Below, one piece after another: positions 26,348 through 32,904 of a DNA stretch of 64,000 nt (within the stretch, counting starts at the first letter, position 1; every line of letters begins with the position of its first letter). Made by a program: the position numbers and the translations under genes. This DNA is from Sinorhizobium alkalisoli. GTDB lineage: Bacteria; Pseudomonadota; Alphaproteobacteria; Rhizobiales; Rhizobiaceae. Under the pieces are notes generated by a model. It saw only the letters and a list, made by a program, of their open reading frames with translations. It was not told the origin of the DNA and did no database searches. The stretch spans positions 2,046,001-2,110,000 of the forward strand of contig NZ_CP034909.1 in the NCBI RefSeq assembly GCF_008932245.1, given 5' to 3'.

Positions 26348-26365
26348 TTGAACGGGGACATGGTG

Positions 26366-27058
26366 ATGCCGCAAGATTCATGGAAACAAGATTCATGGAA
26401 GCATGCCGGTCATACGGAGCAACCCGGCCAGGCCGGATTTTTGCCGAAGCTCTCCGTGCCCTGTCCAGGGACGGACGAGCGGCTCGCCATCGCCGACATG
26501 GCAGAGGCCTTCGGCGTGACGCATCGGACTTTGCATTTCTATGAGGAGAAGGGGTTGCTCAACGCCGCGCGACTCGGTCCCATGCGCGTCTACGACGGGG
26601 CGCATGTCCGCCGCATGGCCGTGATCAACGCCTGCCGGGAAATCGACATGCCGATCGCCGCCATCCAGGAATTGATGACGGGCCTCGACGGAGCAAAAAG
26701 CCAGGCGGAGGCCGATGGCGTTTTCGAGACCGCGTTGCGCGCCCGCCGGCGCGAGCTCGCCGCCCAGCAGTCGATCCTGCGCCGGCAGATGCAACGGATC
26801 GCGGAACTCCTCGAAACCGCCGCGAACGGATGCGACGACGTCTCCGCCAGCCCGGATGTACATCTCTCGCCGATCGAAGCCGAATGCCTCGGCTTCATGG
26901 CCGAGGGCTACCCGGCCACGCGCATTGCCATGCTCATGGACATGGACCTCAAGGCCGCAGTCACGCTCGAAGCCGGCATCATCCGCAAGTTCGAGGCCCA
27001 TAATCGCTTCCAAGCGGTGTCCAAGGCGGTGCTCGCCGGCATGATCGCCGCGGAATAG
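26366..27058 (+). CDS. MerR-type regulator with C-terminal LuxR-like helix-turn-helix
   Basis: A 230-residue protein. After about 40 unstructured residues a MerR domain follows: LAIADMAEAFGVTHRTLHFYEEKGLLNAARLGPMRVYDGAHVRRMAVINACREIDMPIAAIQELM, with a coiled coil of the type RRRELAAQQSILRRQMQRIAELLETA. The C-terminal 65 residues (LSPIEAECLGFMAEGYPATRIAMLMDMDLKAAVTLEAGIIRKFEAHNRFQAV) read like a LuxR/GerE DNA-binding domain. The ATG at 26366 is chosen with GGGGA upstream; a TTG at 26348 and an ATG at 26360 are alternatives. AAGATTCATGGAA is directly repeated at the start of the gene. Ligand and target are unknown. Confidence 0.8.
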   Translation: MPQDSWKQDSWKHAGHTEQPGQAGFLPKLSVPCPGTDERLAIADMAEAFGVTHRTLHFYEEKGLLNAARLGPMRVYDGAHVRRMAVINACREIDMPIAAIQELMTGLDGAKSQAEADGVFETALRARRRELAAQQSILRRQMQRIAELLETAANGCDDVSASPDVHLSPIEAECLGFMAEGYPATRIAMLMDMDLKAAVTLEAGIIRKFEAHNRFQAVSKAVLAGMIAAE

Positions 27059-27199
27059 GGGAAACCAAAACCTGCCCGCCTGCACAAACCACAACGATCT
27101 GTCGCAATAATTGACGAACGGAAAAGCGCCGATGAGTTGTCATTGCCCCCTGGCGGCAGTAGCATTCGCGCGGATCTACTCGTCTTTGACGAGGATCCG

Positions 27200-27221
27200 G
27201 CATCTCTTGTCAAAGAGATGC
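27200..27221. other. strong short hairpin in intergenic DNA
   Basis: GCATCTCTT-GTCA-AAGAGATGC forms a perfect 9-bp stem with a 4-base loop, 129 bases upstream of the lipoprotein gene. It is not followed by a U-run, so it is not a standard terminator; it could be an operator or an RNA structure. The rest of 27059-27349 shows no gene. Confidence 0.55.
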
Positions 27222-27349
27222 TTCCGACCGGGCCGAACACCCTCCCACAGTTCGACGGTCATGCTCGGAAGCCTATTTCCATCCGACGCCATTCAATGGC
27301 GCCTCCGGCGATCTGCGTTGCATACGGACGGATATACTTGGAGGAAATG

Positions 27350-27592
27350 ATGAACAAGCGCACGATAGCTTTCATTCTTGCAGGCGGCCTTGCCCTTTCC
27401 GGCTGCCAGTCCGCGACTGTCTCCACGGGTAGCACGGGAAACGAATTCGCTTGCATCGCCGGAACGGTCGGCGGCGCGGTCGTCGGCGGCCTGGTCGGGG
27501 CGACCATCGGATCCGGCACCGGTCAGCTCTGGGCCGTCGGCAGCGGCGCTACGCTGGGCGCCGCAGGCGGCAATGCATTGACCTGCATGTGA
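27350..27592 (+). CDS. small glycine-zipper lipoprotein
   Basis: An 80-residue outer-membrane-type lipoprotein. MNKRTIAFILAGGLALSGC has a lipobox (ALSGC), and the rest is glycine-rich with GTVGGAVVGGLVGATIGSGTG, a glycine zipper as in the SlyB/Rick-17kDa type. TTGGAGGA precedes the start. Rhizobial proteins of this type are usually stress- or envelope-related. Confidence 0.83.
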   Translation: MNKRTIAFILAGGLALSGCQSATVSTGSTGNEFACIAGTVGGAVVGGLVGATIGSGTGQLWAVGSGATLGAAGGNALTCM

Positions 27593-27609
27593 TGCGAGAG
27601 ACTCGGGCG

Positions 27610-27951
27610 ATGAAGGGCGCAATCCTGCTGGCGGCATTCGTCGCTTTCAACACGGCTGCGGCGCAGGCCCAAGCCATGAACCAGGGCCAGATGGATCGAC
27701 TCGACCGCGACCGGAACGGTGCGGTCGACCGGTCCGAATACCAGGCCTTCATGACCTCGGCCTTCGCCAATCTGGACAAGAACAAGGACGGCAGCCTCAG
27801 CCGCGAAGAGGCGGCACAGACGCTGAATGCGCAGCAATTCGCCGCCACGGACGCCAATGGCGACGGCAAGATTACCCAGCAGGAATTCCTGAATCGCGTG
27901 ATGGCGGATTTCGAGGCCGCCGATCGCAGCGGTGACGGCAGCTTGCAATAA
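27610..27951 (+). CDS. periplasmic EF-hand calcium-binding protein
   Basis: A 113-residue secreted protein with a signal peptide (MKGAILLAAFVAFNTAAAQAQA) and several EF-hand-like loops: DRDRNGAVDRSE, DKNKDGSLSREE, DANGDGKITQQE and the C-terminal DRSGDGSLQ. The loops have D/N at the calcium positions. It follows the lipoprotein gene directly; an upstream ATG at 27592 overlaps that stop, but 27610 gives the correct signal peptide. A calcium-binding envelope protein is likely; the role is unknown. Confidence 0.85.
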   Translation: MKGAILLAAFVAFNTAAAQAQAMNQGQMDRLDRDRNGAVDRSEYQAFMTSAFANLDKNKDGSLSREEAAQTLNAQQFAATDANGDGKITQQEFLNRVMADFEAADRSGDGSLQ

Positions 27952-28046
27952 GAGAGTGACGGCGGATTGGACCGCTCGCCGTCGTGCCTGCCTTGCCGCG
28001 CGTCCTGTCCGGCGCAGAGTCGCTGGAGCCGAATGAATGGGCGGCG

Positions 28047-28901
28047 TCAGGTCGCCGGTCGCGTTCTCATCAGAAAGTCCTCGAAGCGCGTGGCGGGCCG
28101 CCCCAGCAATCTCTCGACATCGCCGCAGACACGCGCATAACGGCCCTCTTCGATCGATTTGCACAGGCTCGAAAAGGCGTGGGGCCAAGGGTCCGACATC
28201 TCGCCCCAGGCCCATGCGAGATAGTCGGCCGGCAACGAGGCGGTGTATCGGATCGGCCGACCGAAGACGCGGGCCGCCGCTGCGGCAATTTCCTCGAACG
28301 AACAGGCGATCGATCCGGTCAATTCATGGATGGTGCCATCGCGGCCCTCGGCGGCAACAGCGGCCATTGCCTCCGCCACGTCGTCGCGGGCGATCGGCGC
28401 TACGCGAGCGTCTCCCACCGGCAACGCCATTTCGCCGCTTGCAAGCGCCGGCCGGATCCAATGCGAGAGGATGAGATCCGCGTAAAGACCGCACCTGAGG
28501 ATCGTCCATTTCATCCCGGACGCAAGCAGCCGGCGTTCGGCGTCCCGATAGACCGGTGTGAAGTAGAATCCCGACGACGCCTCGATGTCGATGATGCTCA
28601 TGAAGATGACGTGGCCGACACCGGCCGTCGCCGCCGCGTCTATGACATTCGCGTGGTGGCGCATCACCGCCCGCGCATGCCCGTCGCTCGCGACGAATAC
28701 GAGGCGATCGACGCCTAGAAAGGCCCGTTCGAGGCTCGCCGGCTCGTCATAATTGGCGATCCGTATCGGCGCACCGGCATCTTCGACCTCGGCCGCCCGA
28801 CCGAGATTGCGCACCATCGCGGAAACCGCGTGGCCTCCTTGCGAGAGCCGCCGCAACACGGCGCCGCCGACGTAACCCGAAGCTCCCGTCACCAGGATCA
28901 T
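28047..28901 (-). CDS. NmrA-like NAD(P)-binding protein
   Basis: A 284-residue atypical short-chain dehydrogenase with the N-terminal fold MILVTGASGYVGGAVLRRLSQGGHAV and motifs DRLVFVAS, HVIFMSIIDIEAS and WTILRCGLYADLI. No catalytic YxxxK is evident, which is usual for NmrA-like proteins; some are redox sensors, others quinone reductases. It follows the Cys-rich gene on the same strand by 100 bases that contain a dyad, so it probably has its own promoter. Confidence 0.83.
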   Translation of the reverse strand: MILVTGASGYVGGAVLRRLSQGGHAVSAMVRNLGRAAEVEDAGAPIRIANYDEPASLERAFLGVDRLVFVASDGHARAVMRHHANVIDAAATAGVGHVIFMSIIDIEASSGFYFTPVYRDAERRLLASGMKWTILRCGLYADLILSHWIRPALASGEMALPVGDARVAPIARDDVAEAMAAVAAEGRDGTIHELTGSIACSFEEIAAAAARVFGRPIRYTASLPADYLAWAWGEMSDPWPHAFSSLCKSIEEGRYARVCGDVERLLGRPATRFEDFLMRTRPAT

Positions 28902-28923
28902 GGCCGATCTTTTTCCTTCGGCG

Positions 28924-28947
28924 CTATTGCCATATGGCCGGCAATAG
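28924..28947. promoter_or_regulatory. inverted repeat before the NmrA-like gene
   Basis: CTATTGCC-8 bases-GGCAATAG is a perfect 8-bp dyad 23 bases upstream of the start codon. A half-site-like AATATTGCC lies at about 28965. It is a probable operator for the NmrA-like gene; the regulator is not identified. Confidence 0.5.
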
Positions 28948-29001
28948 ACCTGATAATTATGACAAATATTGCCGCATCACGCGGCTTGCAAAGGGCCTAT
29001 T

Positions 29002-29688
29002 TCAATCGCGATGGCGTTGCGGTGCGAGCGCCATGGTTTGCGCGTAAGCCATCGGTGAGCGGTTGCCAGGCATGTTTTCGTCGAGCACCAGGGTCTTGAT
29101 ATTATCCGAGCGGACGTCAATCGCTATGACAGACTCAAGCTTGTCGATCTGCCACACCGCATAGCCGAGTTTCGCCTCATATCCGCAATCGCATCCGCAA
29201 TCGCCTTGCACGATTTTTCTCGGAGAGACAGGCAAGAACATGATCTGCGGTTTCGGTAATTTGTAGCAATGGCCTTCGTAGGCGTAGCCGTATATTACGC
29301 CAATGCTCTTCAAGTCATCTCCATCGCCCCCAGCGCAACCAACTTTAGTATTGAGATGTACGGGCAATGAACAAACCTCTGAACCGTGGAACAGGGCCAA
29401 CGTAACCCTCTCGCCGTCGGCGCCAATAATCGTGTCAGCCACGTAATCCGAAAAAATCTCTCTCGCAGCCACTGCCGCTGTCTTGTTATCCGTCCCGGCA
29501 AGCGTTTTTTCTGAAAGCCGAGCTTCCAACCGCTCGTCAACGACCTTATTGTCAACTTTGAATATTGAGTGGCACGCAGCAGGACGACCATATAATCGCA
29601 CTTCACCGGGGCGATAGGTGTCGTATTCTGGGTCAGGCAATTTCTCTTGAGACGTACCGACGCCGGGATTTCCGCAACAGTCGCTCAT
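29002..29688 (-). CDS. cysteine-rich protein of the YcaO-TfuA operon, unknown function
   Basis: A 228-residue protein I do not recognise. It opens MSDCCGNPGVG, has cysteines near VCSLPVH, KVGCAGGDGDD and GHCYKLPKP, and a dense motif GDCGCDCGYEAKLGYAVWQIDKLE. No signal peptide or membrane segment is seen. The ATG at 29688 sits 5 bases after AGGAGGG; a TTG at 29721 overlaps the upstream stop. Codon use is noticeably more A/T-rich than in the neighbours. It is the last gene of the operon with YcaO, TfuA and an HEXXH protein and could be the modified substrate, but this is only inference. Confidence 0.75.
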   Translation of the reverse strand: MSDCCGNPGVGTSQEKLPDPEYDTYRPGEVRLYGRPAACHSIFKVDNKVVDERLEARLSEKTLAGTDNKTAAVAAREIFSDYVADTIIGADGERVTLALFHGSEVCSLPVHLNTKVGCAGGDGDDLKSIGVIYGYAYEGHCYKLPKPQIMFLPVSPRKIVQGDCGCDCGYEAKLGYAVWQIDKLESVIAIDVRSDNIKTLVLDENMPGNRSPMAYAQTMALAPQRHRD

Positions 29689-29717
29689 CATTCCCTCCTC
29701 AAATAGCTCATCTCCAA

Positions 29718-30893
29718 TCAAATGATCTCACGCCACACAAAATTGGATTCCAGCCGTTCGGCCGCCGCGTCGCCCGCCTTGTCGATCACGGCGCTTGCTG
29801 CCTGCGCCAAAGTCAACATGTTGGGATCGAGCGTCCGCAGCGAAAGAGCAAGCGCCTGCCCGATTGCATCGCGAGCATCCGTCAGTGCCCGCTTGAAAGT
29901 GAGTGGCTTGATCCCGAAGGCATCCGCCGTCGCCTGACGAAAGCGGTCGAATTCATCCCGCGCAAGCTCCCGGATATCGAAATCCAGGAGGCTGCCGTCA
30001 GCGCAGCCGTTCGCGACGAGATCGCGATGATAGAGATCGACGATGCTGTCGAAGATGGCTCCGATGAACGGAAGCGCGCGGTCATGCACTTCGCGGGTAA
30101 CCGCGTGCATTTGGCGGAAATTGGTTGCCAGGCGGATCTGGGTCTCGGGACTCGTTTCTGCGAAGCGGTTCAGTTCGTTGTAGAGCAGAAGATTGCCTCT
30201 CGTTCGCCGAAGAAGCCGGTCGATCGCGGAATCGAAATGCAGGAAAGAAATCAGCGACACAATGTCCGCGAACGCTTCGGAGAACGAAAAGAAATCGTCG
30301 TCGCGCGGTATCCCGCTCGGAATACCTGTCTCGGACAGCATTACGAGATGCCCGACTTCGTGAGCGATCGTATCGAAATTCAAAGCGTAGGGCCGCCTGA
30401 TGCCATCGACTTCGGAGCAGCCCAACTCCAGAAAGCCGTAACCCGCCTGTGCGTTGTCCCAATCCACGAAGGCGACGATTTCGAGCCTTGGGAACCTCTG
30501 ATCGAAAAACCACCGGATCGGTCGGCCGAGATAACTCTGCCAGATGTCGAGGACGAAGCGCACGCAGGCATAGGCGTGAACTGCCAGAAATGGCCGTGAG
30601 CCCGGAACCATGTTGTCGAAGTGGCGGTCCGGGCCCGGCCTTGCCGGCGGGCGCCTCTCCCCCTCGAACGGCGGAAACCGGTCGAAACCGTATGGTTGCT
30701 TGTCGTAGGCAGGATCCACCACATACATCGTCACATCGCTGGGACCCGCGCCGATTTCGTCACGTGGTATCGACAGCCAGACGCGGTCCGGTTGCTCATA
30801 TCCGGGAATGAAGGGCGGTTGCGGGTAGATCCAGAAGCGCGTTCCGAGACGCGCATTTGCGGATTCGAGGGAATCGTCCCGAAGCAGACGCAT
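29718..30893 (-). CDS. HEXXH zinc-metallopeptidase-like protein of the YcaO-TfuA operon
   Basis: A 391-residue protein with DTIAHEVGHLVML (zinc-binding HEXXH) followed about 25 residues later by FFSFSEAFADIVSL, giving a glutamate at the right distance for a gluzincin-type peptidase. No signal peptide is seen, so it acts in the cytoplasm unless exported otherwise. ATG at 30893 is preceded by GGGGAGG; 30923 is an alternative. Its position between TfuA and the Cys-rich gene suggests a maturation peptidase, for example leader removal. I know of no named family for it. Confidence 0.75.
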   Translation of the reverse strand: MRLLRDDSLESANARLGTRFWIYPQPPFIPGYEQPDRVWLSIPRDEIGAGPSDVTMYVVDPAYDKQPYGFDRFPPFEGERRPPARPGPDRHFDNMVPGSRPFLAVHAYACVRFVLDIWQSYLGRPIRWFFDQRFPRLEIVAFVDWDNAQAGYGFLELGCSEVDGIRRPYALNFDTIAHEVGHLVMLSETGIPSGIPRDDDFFSFSEAFADIVSLISFLHFDSAIDRLLRRTRGNLLLYNELNRFAETSPETQIRLATNFRQMHAVTREVHDRALPFIGAIFDSIVDLYHRDLVANGCADGSLLDFDIRELARDEFDRFRQATADAFGIKPLTFKRALTDARDAIGQALALSLRTLDPNMLTLAQAASAVIDKAGDAAAERLESNFVWREII

Positions 30894-30930
30894 CGCACAA
30901 TTGCCTCCCCTCGATCGGAACATCCGGCAA

Positions 30931-31710
30931 TTAGGGATTCAATTTATAAGTGTTCACTAAATTTGAGTCAATGCCACTCGCCTCGAGATCCCGGATGAGG
31001 GTGTTCGTCGCAAGCCACGGTTCGGGCGCATATGCGTGCTTCCATTGCATCGCCAGGCTTGGCGCCGTGCGCAGGGCAAGGAGCGCATCGTGCCTCTTCT
31101 GCCCGTGAATTTCCTTCCGCACCTGCCTGATCCTGTCTTCCGGCCACCCCGCCGTCTGCATGACCGCACCGATGGACCGTTCGCGAAAATTCATCGCTCG
31201 CGCGATTGTTGTGAGCAGGTGGCGCTCGGCCGGCGTGATGAGCTTGCCGTGCATCCACGCGGAAAAGCTCCGCTGGAGATCGATTAGGGAGTCCGTCAGA
31301 GGCAGAAAGCCAAGCTCCGCAGGCCCGGAGTGGACGGCGACCGCGTCGTCCGGAGCAAGCTGCCAGCGCCGGTACCACCGGTAGATCAGCCCGACGCCGA
31401 CCATGCCGAAGGCGTTGAGTTCCGCGGCTCTGAGCGCGCCCATGCTGGCAGCGCCGATCACCGCGATCCCCTGTGCCATCGCCCAGAGGATTTCCTTGTG
31501 GCGAACGGCCGGCCGATCTTCGAACTGCCCGTCGATCAGCACCATGGCGCGGGGACGAAAGGCATGAGTGGCCAGCAGCATGTCCCCTTGCGCGGCGGGC
31601 TGCAGATAGACAGCGTCGAGCACAGCCTCGGCTTCGGCGAGACGCAGCGTCGGGCCGAGAAAAACGAGGATGGGACCGTCGACTTTTGTTTCGGCCATCT
31701 GAACGCTCAT
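30931..31710 (-). CDS. tfuA: TfuA-like protein
   Basis: A 259-residue protein with the TfuA core: VFLGPTLRLAEAEAVLDAVYLQPAAQGDM, MVLIDGQFEDRPAVRHKEILWAMAQGIAVIGAASMGALRAAEL and VGLIYRWYRRWQLAPDDAVAVHSGPAELGFLPLTDSLIDL. TfuA proteins act with YcaO enzymes; in methanogens the pair is implicated in thioamide formation in methyl-CoM reductase, and tfuA is also in the trifolitoxin locus of Rhizobium. The ATG overlaps the YcaO stop (ATGA), so the two are coupled. The name follows the family; the product is unknown. Confidence 0.9.
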   Translation of the reverse strand: MSVQMAETKVDGPILVFLGPTLRLAEAEAVLDAVYLQPAAQGDMLLATHAFRPRAMVLIDGQFEDRPAVRHKEILWAMAQGIAVIGAASMGALRAAELNAFGMVGVGLIYRWYRRWQLAPDDAVAVHSGPAELGFLPLTDSLIDLQRSFSAWMHGKLITPAERHLLTTIARAMNFRERSIGAVMQTAGWPEDRIRQVRKEIHGQKRHDALLALRTAPSLAMQWKHAYAPEPWLATNTLIRDLEASGIDSNLVNTYKLNP

Positions 31711-32900
31711 CGCAGACGGAAAAATGGAGTAGCGCCAGGAAGGACGGTTCGCACGCACCGCACACCCGTTTCGTCATCCGAACCCACGGGCACGGCCAGT
31801 ATCGGCCCCAGGCCAGCGGATGTCACCCTCTCCAACAACGAGGCGAGATCGCTGATCACGGCCGGCGTCTCAGTTGCCGCGACCGCCCCAGATGGCGCCT
31901 CGAGGATAAGTTGGCGCGCCGTGGCAACGACGGCGTCGGTGCTTTTTCTATAATGCTTTCTGGTTTGATCGTCGCGTGCGCCGGAAATCGCACCCGCCCG
32001 CGCCGACAGCGCCTCCAGCATTGCGGTTGACGCCGCCGCAGAAAGGCTCGGTCCGGCCGAGTAACCTTCCGTCGGAAGCGCCAGGATCGGCACGCCGGGA
32101 CCCATCTCGATCGTCTGGCACCACACGACCGGGACGCCCGTCGGCGAAGGCGCGAGCCACAGGCCGGAGGATATTCCGCGGAGCGCGGTAGCCGAAAGGA
32201 TCTGATCGACCCGATCACCAAGCCCGGTGGGGGCAATTCGCATCCGGTCGAAGAAGCCGTGGGTTGCAAAGGCGCGGGCGATGGCGTCGCGCTCGATGCA
32301 CTCGAATAACCCATGCAGGAATGCCCGACAGCCATCCATATGGCAGGCGAGGCCCGTAGTCGTGCGCAGGAAAAATCCATCATGGGCGGGAGGCGGATCG
32401 GTGTAGCAGGTATGCACCAGTTCCAGGGGAACCGGACACCTCGATCCGCTGATAACATCGACGCCGACAATCCAGGATATCTTGCTTGACCGCCAGTTGC
32501 CCTGCCGCTCGGCCAAGAGAAGATTTTCGAATAGCCCGTCGGCGATTTCGAGTTCGTCGGCGGTGGCGAAAAATATCTGCTCCGCCGGAATGGACTCGGC
32601 ATAGTAGCGTTCAAGCGCTTCCATGATCGCTCCGATAGCTGCCTCCGCTGTGGAGTGCCCCCGCCCCAGGGACGTGACTTCGGAAAGAGCGGCGGGCCGA
32701 ACGGCCTGCACGACCGGAAGCCCGACTCGGTCGAGCCCGGTCAGGTCGCCGATCCGGGTTATTCGCGCGCGACGACAGAGGGTGAGAAGCGCATGGAACC
32801 GGTGCTCCACGTCTTCAGCAGTTTGGTCTTCAGAGAGAGACATGTGTAGGTTTGAAACGATCGCGGCATGTAGATCGGCAAGCGCACCATTCAGGCGCAA
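31707..32900 (-). CDS. YcaO-domain ATP-dependent peptide cyclodehydratase/thioamidase
   Basis: A protein of about 397 residues in the YcaO superfamily, which uses ATP to activate peptide amide oxygens. The family's ATP-binding motifs are visible: SLGRGHSTAEAAIGAIMEALERYYAE, ACHMDGCRAFLHGLFECIERDAIARAF and the SLSAAASTAMLEALSARAGAISGARDD region. The C-terminus ends PFFRLR rather than the Pro-rich tail of azoline-forming enzymes, which with TfuA points to thioamidation. The start is uncertain: TTG at 32900 follows AGGAG by 8 bases and is preferred; ATG at 32843 is possible. Confidence 0.87.
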   Translation of the reverse strand: MRLNGALADLHAAIVSNLHMSLSEDQTAEDVEHRFHALLTLCRRARITRIGDLTGLDRVGLPVVQAVRPAALSEVTSLGRGHSTAEAAIGAIMEALERYYAESIPAEQIFFATADELEIADGLFENLLLAERQGNWRSSKISWIVGVDVISGSRCPVPLELVHTCYTDPPPAHDGFFLRTTTGLACHMDGCRAFLHGLFECIERDAIARAFATHGFFDRMRIAPTGLGDRVDQILSATALRGISSGLWLAPSPTGVPVVWCQTIEMGPGVPILALPTEGYSAGPSLSAAASTAMLEALSARAGAISGARDDQTRKHYRKSTDAVVATARQLILEAPSGAVAATETPAVISDLASLLERVTSAGLGPILAVPVGSDDETGVRCVRTVLPGATPFFRLR

Positions 32901-32904
32901 TGGA

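Noticed and set aside
27958-27984. GACGGCG..CGCCGTC stem after the EF-hand gene as a terminator
   Set aside because: The loop is 12 bases and no U-run follows, so it is not called.
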